Part shown: positions 8,351 through 15,802 of the stretch, piece after piece
Layout: the number at the start of each line of letters is the position of its first letter
How positions within the stretch are numbered: the first letter of the stretch is position 1
Source of the DNA: a virus
Virus record (IMG/VR): IMGVR_UViG_3300021185_003284
Location: 1-64,000 of that record
Length of the DNA stretch: 64,000 bases
Strand: one strand, 5' to 3'
Translations under genes and position numbers: made by a program
Notes under the pieces: model-generated
Told to the model about the DNA's origin: nothing
What the model saw: the letters and a program-made list of their open reading frames with translations, nothing else
Databases searched by the model: none

Positions 8351-9116
8351 AATAGAAGATTATGATAAAAACTTACCGATTGTAGAAATATATACTGCAG
8401 TCCAATCAGAAGGCTCAAGAGCAGGATACCCAACGGTAGTAATTAGGACTACAGGATGTACTCACAGATGTTATTTTGGTGAAGGCGGTTGGTGTGATTC
8501 TTGGTATACAAGTATTCATCCAGAAAAAGGTCAATATTCGTTTAACGATATTATAGAAATGTACGATAAGAATCCTCAAATATCAGAAATGATGTTAACT
8601 GGAGGTTCACCTACTATGCATAAAAAACTTGTAAACGAATTAACACACTTTGCTAATGAAAGAAATATCTTTATTACTATCGAGACTGAAGGAAGCCATT
8701 TTCTACCCACTGATTATCCTATTAATTTGCTTTCTATTAGTCCTAAGTTCTCCAATAGTGTTCCTGTACTGGGAGTATCTACGCCTCAAGGAGCGACTAC
8801 AGACGAAAGAATGATTAAACAACATAATAAATTTAGATTAAAATACGATACTATAAAACAGAGTATGGACTATCATTCTGATTACCATATTAAACCTGTT
8901 TGGGACGGTAAAGATAATAATGCTCTAAATGAAATTATGGAATGTATTGAAACACTAAATGCTCCAAAAGATAAAGTATGGTTTATGCCTGCTGGAGATA
9001 GTAGAGAAGCTTTATATAAATCTTACCCTATATTATTTGATTGGGTTAGAGATAATGGTTATAGAATGACCTGGAGACCTCATATTATTGCATTTGAAGA
9101 TCAAAGAGAAGTCTAA
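8337..9116 (+). CDS. queE: 7-carboxy-7-deazaguanine synthase QueE (radical SAM)
   Basis: QueE rearranges 6-carboxytetrahydropterin to 7-carboxy-7-deazaguanine using a 4Fe-4S cluster and SAM. The N-terminus has the family substrate motif YTAVQSEGSRAGYPTVVIRTTG. The cluster cysteines are Cys41, Cys45 and Cys53, that is C-x3-C-x7-C, whereas most QueE proteins have C-x3-C-x2-C; the insert is YFGEGGW. LTGGSPTMH and TIETEGS match the SAM-binding GGEP-like and following strands. At 259 residues it is somewhat longer than usual. The ferredoxin gene starts on its stop codon, suggesting a dedicated electron donor. Confidence 0.93.
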   Translation: MSLGRIEDYDKNLPIVEIYTAVQSEGSRAGYPTVVIRTTGCTHRCYFGEGGWCDSWYTSIHPEKGQYSFNDIIEMYDKNPQISEMMLTGGSPTMHKKLVNELTHFANERNIFITIETEGSHFLPTDYPINLLSISPKFSNSVPVLGVSTPQGATTDERMIKQHNKFRLKYDTIKQSMDYHSDYHIKPVWDGKDNNALNEIMECIETLNAPKDKVWFMPAGDSREALYKSYPILFDWVRDNGYRMTWRPHIIAFEDQREV

Positions 9117-9430
9117 TGAGTTATATAATTGGACATCCTTGCGTTAGTACCTGTGATACAGCTTGTGTAGCAGTTTGCCCAGTAGATTGTATACATGGTC
9201 CTATTAAAGTAGATGGAGCAGGAGCTGAAGTAGCAGATATGAGTAAAGAAGAGCTAGTTAATAAAATGCTCTATATTAATCCTGAAGAATGTATCGACTG
9301 TGGTGCTTGTCTTCCGGAATGTCCAGTAGATGCAATCTACGAAGATGAAGAAACAGCCATAGAAAAAGATGGCACAGATAAATATGTTAAATTAAATTAT
9401 GAATTTTTTGGAGAAAAGTGGAACGGATAA
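9116..9430 (+). CDS. two-cluster bacterial-type ferredoxin
   Basis: A 104-residue 7Fe/8Fe ferredoxin. The first half has CDTACVAVCPVDCI and the second has CIDCGACLPECPVDAI, the classic C-x2-C-x2-C-x3-CP cluster ligands; an extra N-terminal Cys lies in HPCVSTC. The C-terminal extension is acidic. It starts one base inside the queE stop (TAATG junction), so it is co-translated with a radical-SAM enzyme that needs low-potential electrons. A ferredoxin-NADP reductase gene occurs at 58.4 kb. The partnership with QueE is an inference from position. Confidence 0.92.
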   Translation: MSYIIGHPCVSTCDTACVAVCPVDCIHGPIKVDGAGAEVADMSKEELVNKMLYINPEECIDCGACLPECPVDAIYEDEETAIEKDGTDKYVKLNYEFFGEKWNG

Positions 9431-9484
9431 CTCAGTTATCGCAACAATAGAATTACCAGATAATTACTGGACAACAAATCATAC

Positions 9485-9883
9485 ATGGGAGTAGAGAAAG
9501 TATATTTAACTTGGGACGATATAAATGTACTTTTAGATAAGTTACATGAACAAGTAGGAGGGAAAGCTAGATTAGTAACAGGTATTCCAAGAGGAGGAGC
9601 AATAATAGCTATCTTATATTCTCATAGATTTGGAGTTGAGTATTTTAACAACATTAGTAATCATTATCCTCACTTATTAGTTATTGATGATATAGCTGAC
9701 ACAGGAAAAACATTTAAAAAGTATTATGATGAATGTCCAAAACCTATGTATGCATCTCTACACTATAAAAAACAATCAGTATTTAAACCTAATTACTATG
9801 TTGAAGAAGTAGGACCTGAATGGATTGTATACCCATGGGAAAATGAAAACGCAAAATCCATCCAAGATTATTTGGATAATTAA
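9485..9883 (+). CDS. type I phosphoribosyltransferase
   Basis: A 132-residue PRTase with the PRPP-binding loop LLVIDDIADTGKTF and an upstream TGIPRGGAI that fits the pyrophosphate loop. The size and the aromatic YPWE near the end resemble xanthine/hypoxanthine-guanine phosphoribosyltransferases. It could salvage the guanine released from DNA when a DpdA-type transglycosylase swaps the base. That role is an inference; the substrate cannot be read from the sequence. Confidence 0.82.
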   Translation: MGVEKVYLTWDDINVLLDKLHEQVGGKARLVTGIPRGGAIIAILYSHRFGVEYFNNISNHYPHLLVIDDIADTGKTFKKYYDECPKPMYASLHYKKQSVFKPNYYVEEVGPEWIVYPWENENAKSIQDYLDN

Positions 9884-9900
9884 AAATAAATTACTATATT
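9870..9900 (+). promoter_or_regulatory. class 1 promoter variant before folE
   Basis: ATTTG at 9870-9874, 16 bases, then TTACTATATT at 9891-9900. The spacing equals that of the other class 1 sites and TTG is kept, although the outer bases differ. FolE starts 47 bases downstream. Confidence 0.5.
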
Positions 9901-9947
9901 GTATTAACAATGAGTCGTAGAACCTCAATAAAAACAGAAGTTATATT

Positions 9948-10661
9948 ATGCCTAAAAAGTTTATAGAAGGAACAGAATTAGTTCGAGCCGGTTTTGCTAA
10001 CGGAATATCAAGTCAATTAGCAAAGAAACAGGAGAAAGAAGGACCTGAAGCAAGGTTAAATGCTGAAGAGAAGCAAGTTATTATAGATAATGCAGCAAAA
10101 GCATATGCAGATTTTCTAACTGCCTTAGGATGTGATTATGCTGATGATCCTAACTCTTCAGATACTCCAATGAGAGTAGCAAAAGCATACGTTAACGATT
10201 TATGGGCTGGAAGATATGCTCCACTAGATCGTATTACAGCATTTCCATCTGACGGTTATGACGGTATTGTACAGGAAAGTAATATACCTGTAACGTCTAT
10301 GTGCTCTCATCACCATCAAGCTATTAGAGGTACAGTAAGTATTGCTTATATAGCATCAGAAGATGGTAAGGTAGTAGGACTATCTAAATTAAATAGAATA
10401 GTAGAGCAATTCGGCAGAAGAGGAGCTATTCAAGAACAGCTAACTGTAGCTATACATAATGCTGTAGATAAGATATGTGAAGGTAATTTAGGAGTAGCAG
10501 TTCAAGTAAATGCAACTCATGCATGTGTATCATGTAGAGGAGTTAAGCATGGAGGAGCTTCTATGCAAACAGCTAAATTAACTGGAGCATTTCTAAATGA
10601 AGACTCAGCTAAAGCAGAGTTTTATAAAAATATAGAATTAGCAAGTATATGCAAGCATTAG
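9948..10661 (+). CDS. folE: GTP cyclohydrolase I
   Basis: FolE opens the GTP ring to form dihydroneopterin triphosphate, the first step to both folate and 7-deazaguanines. The 237-residue protein shows SDTPMRVAKAYV, then SMCSHHHQAI with the zinc Cys and His, GLSKLNRIVEQFGRR and a C-terminal HACVSCRGVKH carrying the second zinc Cys. The N-terminal about 50 residues are an extension. It is followed by a cupin gene that overlaps by 13 bases. With queD, queE, queC and queF in the window, a role in deazaguanine synthesis is well supported. Confidence 0.95.
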   Translation: MPKKFIEGTELVRAGFANGISSQLAKKQEKEGPEARLNAEEKQVIIDNAAKAYADFLTALGCDYADDPNSSDTPMRVAKAYVNDLWAGRYAPLDRITAFPSDGYDGIVQESNIPVTSMCSHHHQAIRGTVSIAYIASEDGKVVGLSKLNRIVEQFGRRGAIQEQLTVAIHNAVDKICEGNLGVAVQVNATHACVSCRGVKHGGASMQTAKLTGAFLNEDSAKAEFYKNIELASICKH

Positions 10662-10996
10662 AACACGATGAAAGACCTTGGGGTTGTTATGATGTATTAT
10701 TAGATACTGATACAACTAAGGTTAAAATTATAACTGTAAAACCAGGCGGTAGATTATCTTATCAATACCATCATAAAAGATCAGAAGTTTGGGCTTGTGT
10801 AAAAGGTAAATTATCAGTTATTTTAGATGATGTTTTACATGAGTTATATCCTGGGGATTCAATAGTTATTCCTCAAGGAGCTAAACACAGAGCATTTAAC
10901 GATACTATGGAAGTATCACAATTTATAGAAACACAAACAGGAAGCTATTTCGGAGAAGACGATATAGTAAGATTAGAAGACGATTATGAAAGATAA
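10649..10996 (+). CDS. single-domain cupin, mannose-6-phosphate isomerase type
   Basis: A 115-residue cupin resembling the C-terminal domain of ManC/type II phosphomannose isomerase: RPWGCYDVL, KIITVKPGGRLSYQYHHKRSEVWACVKG and PGDSIVIPQGAKHRAFN. The metal-binding pattern H-H...E and the later H are present. It overlaps folE and the MazG-like gene at its two ends. It could act in sugar-nucleotide supply for the glycosylation locus; position alone links it to nucleotide metabolism. Confidence 0.8.
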   Translation: MQALEHDERPWGCYDVLLDTDTTKVKIITVKPGGRLSYQYHHKRSEVWACVKGKLSVILDDVLHELYPGDSIVIPQGAKHRAFNDTMEVSQFIETQTGSYFGEDDIVRLEDDYER

Positions 10997-11531
10997 CCAA
11001 TTAACATTATTCTCAGATAATGAGATGAAAGACATGGAACCGCTACCAGTATGGACTAACGGAGTTCCTTTTGTAGATGAAGTAGAAACATTTAATAATA
11101 CATTCGGAAAAACTAATAACTATGAACCAGTCATCCCAGAATACAAAGAGTGGAAATTTGTCTATGATTTTATCCTCGAAGAACTCGAAGAATATAGAGA
11201 AGCTTGCGAAAGAGGGGACATTGTGGAAGTTTTGGACGCTTTGTGCGACATTACTTATGTTTCCCTTGGGAACGGTACTATGCTACATGGCCTTAAAGAT
11301 AAGATATGGCCAGCATATCAAGAAGTACAAGCTTCTAATATGTCAAAAGCTTGCAAAACTGAAGAAGAGGCCATACAGAGTGTCAGCCAAAGAGCTAAGG
11401 AGCAAGGTGAGGCCTGTCATTTTGAGAAGGTTGCGGAAGGACGGTACGTTGTCTACAGAACAAGAGATAGAAAAGTATTGAAAAGCCTTAGTTATTTTAG
11501 ACCCGACCTTAAACAATTTTTTAATGATTAA
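10986..11531 (+). CDS. MazG-like / PRA-PH-type nucleotide pyrophosphohydrolase
   Basis: A 181-residue protein whose central helices carry EELEEYREACERGD and EVLDALCDITYVSLG, the E-E-x-x-E ... E-x-x-D pattern of all-alpha NTP pyrophosphatases. The C-terminal 70 residues are a basic extension. Phage MazG-like enzymes hydrolyse nucleotides or alarmones and are often found next to nucleotide-modification genes. The start overlaps the cupin by 11 bases. Confidence 0.75.
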   Translation: MKDNQLTLFSDNEMKDMEPLPVWTNGVPFVDEVETFNNTFGKTNNYEPVIPEYKEWKFVYDFILEELEEYREACERGDIVEVLDALCDITYVSLGNGTMLHGLKDKIWPAYQEVQASNMSKACKTEEEAIQSVSQRAKEQGEACHFEKVAEGRYVVYRTRDRKVLKSLSYFRPDLKQFFND

Positions 11532-11706
11532 CTTAGACGAACATAAAAAAGAAGTAGAAGGTACTTTATATGTACCTTACGATATAGCAGTGAAAGCTCT
11601 AGCAGAGGCTTATGCAAGTAATAAGTCACTTGAACAGGTAGTAGATACAATAAAAAAATCTACTATGGATTTAAATAACGCATTTAAAGATTTAGATATT
11701 GATTAA
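11524..11706 (+). CDS. small hypothetical protein
   Basis: A 60-residue, charged, probably all-helical protein (AVKALAEAYASNKSLEQVVD). It overlaps the MazG-like gene by eight bases and the dpdA-like gene by eight bases, so it is translationally linked to both. No family is recognised. Confidence 0.55.
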   Translation: MINLDEHKKEVEGTLYVPYDIAVKALAEAYASNKSLEQVVDTIKKSTMDLNNAFKDLDID

Positions 11707-12526
11707 GATAGCACACGAATCACCAAAGAGTATTTTTAGTACTGTACAGAAATTTACAGACTACGATTATGCTTTAGTACATTTATTTGAAGAAGACGAA
11801 GAGTACCTTCAACACTTTAAAGATGCATTAGCAAACGGTAGAGAAGTAATTTTAGATAATTCTATATTTGAATTAGAAGAAGCATTCGATGCTGATAGAT
11901 TTGCATACTGGATAAAAGAACTAAAACCCACTTGGTATATAGTTCCAGATGCTTTAGAGCAATGTTTTAAGACTTGTGATCAAGCTCATAAGTTTTTTGA
12001 AAAGTATCCTAAAGATAGTCTACCGGGAAAAGCAATTGGAGTAGTACAAGGTAAAACATATGAATCAATAGCTAGCTGTTACGACTATATGGATAAAGTA
12101 GCTCCTGTAGATATGATTGCTATATCTTTTGATTATTCGTATTATGAAGAGGTTTGTCCGCATCCTAACAAGTACGTTAGTTGGATGCTAGGACGTGCAA
12201 AGCTACTTGGAGATTTAGTTAAAAACGATGTTATTAATAAAGATAAGCCTCATCATTTATTAGGATGTGGTTTACCTCAAGAGTTTATGTTATATAGAGA
12301 ATCTAACTATGATTGGATATACTCTTTAGATACATCTAATCCTGTAGTACATGGAATAAAAGAAATAATCTATAAAGATCAAGGACTATGGGATAAAGAA
12401 TCTCAGAAGTTATTTGAATTAATTAACTATGAAGTTAATGAAGATCAATTAACATATATTAAAAGTAATATTCAAAAATTTAGATGGTTTACAAATGGAC
12501 AGCAAAATGTGGATAACGTTCTTTAG
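11699..12526 (+). CDS. dpdA: DpdA-like DNA 7-deazaguanine transglycosylase
   Basis: A 275-residue protein that I read as a TGT-fold (TIM-barrel) transglycosylase of the phage DpdA type, which exchanges guanine in DNA for a 7-deazaguanine base. Four blocks line up with tRNA-guanine transglycosylase logic: LDNSIFE with Asp53 (general acid region), GVVQG at about 114-118, LLGCGLPQE at about 187-194 (counterpart of the GGLAVGE loop) and SLDTSNPVVHG with Asp211, the likely nucleophile. It lacks the zinc-binding C-terminus of TGT. The start is a TTG overlapping the previous stop. It is surrounded by preQ1 pathway genes. The fold call is pattern-based and needs a structure or profile comparison. Confidence 0.78.
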   Translation: MIKIAHESPKSIFSTVQKFTDYDYALVHLFEEDEEYLQHFKDALANGREVILDNSIFELEEAFDADRFAYWIKELKPTWYIVPDALEQCFKTCDQAHKFFEKYPKDSLPGKAIGVVQGKTYESIASCYDYMDKVAPVDMIAISFDYSYYEEVCPHPNKYVSWMLGRAKLLGDLVKNDVINKDKPHHLLGCGLPQEFMLYRESNYDWIYSLDTSNPVVHGIKEIIYKDQGLWDKESQKLFELINYEVNEDQLTYIKSNIQKFRWFTNGQQNVDNVL

Positions 12527-13043
12527 CCAAACTGGTAAAGAAATAGCAGACATAGCGGAATCAATAGGTCGATGGCCTGATAGAATTTATACTAACGATA
12601 GACCGGAAGATCTTCGAACTGTAGATCCTAGAATTGTAGAAAAAGGATTCTATACATTACCTAATAAACCTACGTTAGAGGATTATGAAGAGTTTTTAGT
12701 TTATTTTCCGGAAGCTACAATAACATTACATGGTTGGTTAAGAATTATGCCTCCTGAAATTTGTGATAAGTTTAATATATACAATGGACATCCAGGTTTG
12801 ATTACTAGGTACCCTGAATTAAAAGGTAAAGATCCTCAACTTAAAGCATATCTAGCAAAACATGAAGTAATGGGAGCAGTAATACATAAAGTTACTGCAG
12901 GAGTAGATGAAGGAAGAGTCTTAAAGGAAATATTCTTTAACTCTTGGGGTATTACAGAAACGGAGATGTGGGAAACTATGAGGGATAGATCGTTATATTT
13001 GTGGTTAGAATTTTTAAAAGAATTATTAGGAAATACGAAGTAA
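12495..13043 (+). CDS. dpdN: formyltransferase, DpdN-like (dPreQ1 formylation candidate)
   Basis: A 182-residue one-domain formyltransferase related to GART/methionyl-tRNA formyltransferase. The catalytic triad Asn97, His99 (YNGHPG) and Asp138 (AGVDEGR) is intact, and LHGWLRIMPPEICDKF and YPELKGKDPQ match the family. It overlaps the dpdA-like gene by 32 bases. In phage 7-deazaguanine systems a formyltransferase called DpdN is proposed to make 7-(formylamino)methyl-7-deazaguanine from dPreQ1. The adjacency here, plus queF, makes that role likely; a purine-synthesis role is the alternative. ATG 12507 is another possible start. Confidence 0.75.
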   Translation: MDSKMWITFFSQTGKEIADIAESIGRWPDRIYTNDRPEDLRTVDPRIVEKGFYTLPNKPTLEDYEEFLVYFPEATITLHGWLRIMPPEICDKFNIYNGHPGLITRYPELKGKDPQLKAYLAKHEVMGAVIHKVTAGVDEGRVLKEIFFNSWGITETEMWETMRDRSLYLWLEFLKELLGNTK

Positions 13044-13055
13044 ATTTCTTATCTT
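13025..13055 (+). promoter_or_regulatory. weak class 1-like promoter
   Basis: TTCTTATCTT at 13046-13055 matches the downstream element, but the expected AGTTG position holds TATTA. It lies in the 32-base gap before the next gene. Low-confidence member of the class. Confidence 0.3.
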
Positions 13056-13075
13056 TATATAAATAAAAAGGTTTT

Positions 13076-13597
13076 ATGATTAAAAGAATAGCATTAGTAG
13101 GAGCTAGTAGTACAGGTAAGACTACTGTTTATGAACTACTTAAAAATAAATTACCTAAGTATGAATTCGTAAATGAGTCTACTAGAACTGTAAGTAGTTA
13201 CGAATTTCCTATTAATGAGAAAGGAACAGAAGCTACTCAGTTAGCTATTAGCTGTTTTCACTTAGAGGCTTTATTGCAACCTTATAATCAAGTTCTCGAT
13301 AGATGTTTTATGGATGTTGTAGTATATACAAGATTTATGGATAATGTTGGAGGAGGAACAATCAAGTATATTAATGATACTTGGAATAGAATAAAGCATG
13401 AATATACTCATTATATTTATTTTCCTATAGAATTTGATTCTGTAGATGATGGAGTTAGAAGTGTAAATGAAAAGTGGAGAACAGATATTGATGAAGAGTT
13501 TAAAGCAGTATTAGAAGGTGTACGTCAGCCTTACTTGACGATAACTGGTTCCCCTATGCAAAGGGTAGAACAAATATTAAAATTTATAAATGTTTAG
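13076..13597 (+). CDS. NadR-like P-loop kinase
   Basis: A 173-residue P-loop protein with GASSTGKTT at about residues 9-17, followed by NESTRTV and a DRCFMDVVVYTRF block. This order resembles the ribosylnicotinamide-kinase half of NadR and the AAA_28 group. It may phosphorylate nicotinamide riboside or another nucleoside. The nuclease gene overlaps its end by eight bases. An NMN-adenylyltransferase-like gene lies at 45.4 kb. Confidence 0.7.
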   Translation: MIKRIALVGASSTGKTTVYELLKNKLPKYEFVNESTRTVSSYEFPINEKGTEATQLAISCFHLEALLQPYNQVLDRCFMDVVVYTRFMDNVGGGTIKYINDTWNRIKHEYTHYIYFPIEFDSVDDGVRSVNEKWRTDIDEEFKAVLEGVRQPYLTITGSPMQRVEQILKFINV

Positions 13598-13955
13598 ATA
13601 CGGAGCAAAATTACTAAGAGTAGTAGATGGTGACACAGCAGATGTTATGATCGATTTAGGATTTAGTACCTGGGTAAAAGCTAGGTTAAGATTTAAAGGT
13701 GTTGACACCTGGGAAAAGAGAACAAGAAACCTAGAGGAAAAAGCTAAAGGTTTACTTGCTTCGGAATTTACGAAAAAATACCTAGAGATGAATGATGGTA
13801 AGTTTGAAATACAATCTTACGGTAAAGGTAAGTACGGTAGAGTACTTGCAGAAATATTCATAGATGGAGAAGAAAAATCTCTTAATGATTTATTAATAGA
13901 AAACGGTCACGCTTATGTTTATGAGGGTGGTAAAAAACAATTATTTAAAGGTTAA
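13590..13955 (+). CDS. thermonuclease-like (SNase) nuclease
   Basis: A 121-residue staphylococcal-nuclease fold. VVDGDTADVMIDLGF starts the barrel, RLRFKGVDTWEKR carries the catalytic Arg and Glu, and GKYGRVLAEIF carries the second Arg. There is no signal peptide, so it acts inside the host or in the virion. It may degrade host DNA while modified phage DNA is spared, which is speculation from the context. It ends one base before the queF start. Confidence 0.88.
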   Translation: MFRYGAKLLRVVDGDTADVMIDLGFSTWVKARLRFKGVDTWEKRTRNLEEKAKGLLASEFTKKYLEMNDGKFEIQSYGKGKYGRVLAEIFIDGEEKSLNDLLIENGHAYVYEGGKKQLFKG

Positions 13956-13956
13956 T

Positions 13957-14865
13957 ATGGCAGAAGTTAAAAATTATCAAGAAGTTGTAGATATTGCATC
14001 TAAACATTTAGGAACTGTAGGAGGTGCTGGGTACAAAGATACCTATGCTCCTGAGCTACTAGTAAAAATACCAAGATACTTAAATAGAGAAGGTTACGGA
14101 TTAACATCTGATAGCTTTGTAGGAGTAGATACATGGAATTGTTACGAAGTATCAGCAATTACTACTAAAGGTCAACCAGTAGCAGGAATGCTAAAAATCG
14201 TTTGCCCTAGTAATAGTGAATTTCACGTAGAATCTAAGTCAATTAAATTATATTTGAATTCATTTAATATGACCAGAATAGGAGATAATGCAGCTGATTG
14301 TATTAGTGGTATTGAAGCAAGAGTTAAGAGAGATCTAGATGAATTATTAGAGACTACAACAACTGTTACTTTCTATGCTTCAGATCTAGAAACTGAACCT
14401 TTATCTTTTCAAGAGTATACAGATTTAGGAGAAATAGCTAACTTAGATGCTATAGACTTTACAGCTTTCCAATCAGATGAAAGTCAGCTTGATATTGAAG
14501 AGCATAGCGATACTACTACTGTTAGATTTAGTTCTAACTTATTAAGGTCTAATTGTAGAGTGACTAACCAACCAGATTGGGGTGATGTATTTATTAAGAT
14601 TATAGGTAAAAACGTACCAACAGCAGAATCAATAGCTAAATATATTGTTAGTCATAGAACAGTTAGTCATTTTCACGAGGAAATATGTGAAATGGTATTT
14701 AAGCATTTATCTGATGCTTGTAAACCAGAACAGTTAATGGTTGCTTGTTTATATACTCGTAGAGGAGGATTAGATATTAATCCTATTAGAGCTACTCATC
14801 AATCATTAATTCCAGAATTTTTTACTAACCCAGAATATACTATTAGGAAGACTTTAAGACAGTAA
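13957..14865 (+). CDS. queF: NADPH-dependent preQ0 reductase QueF (long type)
   Basis: QueF reduces the nitrile of preQ0 to the aminomethyl group of preQ1. The 302-residue size fits the two-lobed Escherichia coli type. The signature ESKSIKLYLNSFN lies at about residues 92-104, the catalytic Cys200 in RSNCRVTNQPDWGD, and the C-terminal lobe has SHFHEEICEMVF and TRRGGLDINPIR. ATG 13957 fits better than the upstream in-frame start inside the nuclease gene. Its presence predicts that the DNA base inserted is preQ1-derived rather than preQ0. Confidence 0.93.
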   Translation: MAEVKNYQEVVDIASKHLGTVGGAGYKDTYAPELLVKIPRYLNREGYGLTSDSFVGVDTWNCYEVSAITTKGQPVAGMLKIVCPSNSEFHVESKSIKLYLNSFNMTRIGDNAADCISGIEARVKRDLDELLETTTTVTFYASDLETEPLSFQEYTDLGEIANLDAIDFTAFQSDESQLDIEEHSDTTTVRFSSNLLRSNCRVTNQPDWGDVFIKIIGKNVPTAESIAKYIVSHRTVSHFHEEICEMVFKHLSDACKPEQLMVACLYTRRGGLDINPIRATHQSLIPEFFTNPEYTIRKTLRQ

Positions 14866-15539
14866 TGGAAACTTGCATCATCAATGGACCACTGGGGTGT
14901 GATTTATCGCTCAGTCATGTAAATAAACATAATGGAGGAGGACCTTTCTTTATAGAAAAGTTTTTGAGTAAACCAGGTGTTCTCGATAAGTTTAATGCTA
15001 CTACATCCGTAATGGAAATGTGTAGCGGTCCAGGGTTTATGGGCTACTACCTAGCATATAAGTTAAACCTTAATAATGCTTACTTTTTAGATATTAATCC
15101 TGAAGTAGCAGATTCTTATAAGGAGAATAAAAAGAGAGTTAATTTTAAAGTTAGTCATAAAGTGTCTGATGGTTTTAAATCATATACAGGTCCAAAAGTT
15201 AATTTAATAGTTCTTAACCCTCCTCATTTAGTAGAAGAAAAACAATTTGATAATCTAGCTAAGACTGTCCCTGAATGGTTTCCTACAGAAACACCAGAAG
15301 AAGAGAGACAATCTAGATTAATTTTATTAGACGAAGATTTTAAATTTCATACTCATTTTTGTGAGGAAGTTTACGACAGGTTAACTAAAAATGGTCAAAT
15401 AGCTTTTTTAGAAAATGAAAAGTTTATACCTCATAAAAGACTAGAAGAACATTTAGGAGATAGATTTAGTTATGAGTTTATACAATTTCAAGATACACTC
15501 GATGAAGGATACTATTTATTAATAGCCACTAAAAAATAA
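14865..15539 (+). CDS. class I SAM methyltransferase with NPP motif (HemK/N6-adenine-like)
   Basis: A 224-residue Rossmann methyltransferase. VMEMCSGPGFMGYYLA is motif I, AYFLDINPEV is motif II and LIVLNPPH is the NPPY-type motif of enzymes that methylate amide or exocyclic amino nitrogens, with His in place of Tyr. It could methylate DNA adenines, a protein Gln or the modified base. It starts on the queF stop (TAATG), so a link to base modification is plausible but unproven. Confidence 0.75.
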   Translation: METCIINGPLGCDLSLSHVNKHNGGGPFFIEKFLSKPGVLDKFNATTSVMEMCSGPGFMGYYLAYKLNLNNAYFLDINPEVADSYKENKKRVNFKVSHKVSDGFKSYTGPKVNLIVLNPPHLVEEKQFDNLAKTVPEWFPTETPEEERQSRLILLDEDFKFHTHFCEEVYDRLTKNGQIAFLENEKFIPHKRLEEHLGDRFSYEFIQFQDTLDEGYYLLIATKK

Positions 15540-15541
15540 TT

Positions 15542-15802
15542 ATGCCAGAAATACAAATTGAGGAAGAAAGAGTACTTATAGCGAATAGAATGCCTCCTGG
15601 AGATAACTGGGAATTAGTCATTGATCAGGGAACAACAATCGAGAGCCTTGTAATGGCTCTTACAATGTATATGCGTAAAACTAAATTTAAAGGATCTTAC
15701 CAACTAGATCCATTAGACGGTAAACTTTATGCTATTGAAAAACAAGAAGTAGAAGTTGTTGAACCAGAACCAATGAAATTCGATCTTTATGGAGAGTACT
15801 AA
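15542..15802 (+). CDS. hypothetical protein
   Basis: An 86-residue acidic protein with several predicted strands (EERVLIANRMPPGDNWELVI) and a C-terminal EPEPMKFDLYGEY. Its stop overlaps the next ATG by one base. No family is recognised. Confidence 0.65.
   Translation: MPEIQIEEERVLIANRMPPGDNWELVIDQGTTIESLVMALTMYMRKTKFKGSYQLDPLDGKLYAIEKQEVEVVEPEPMKFDLYGEY

Noticed and set aside
11122-11481. 119-codon frame inside the MazG-like gene
   Set aside because: The conserved EELEEYREACERG motif is in the other phase, so this is a shadow.
13915-13956. Longer start for queF
   Set aside because: The additional codons overlap the end of the nuclease gene and are not part of the QueF fold; ATG 13957 lies right after that stop.
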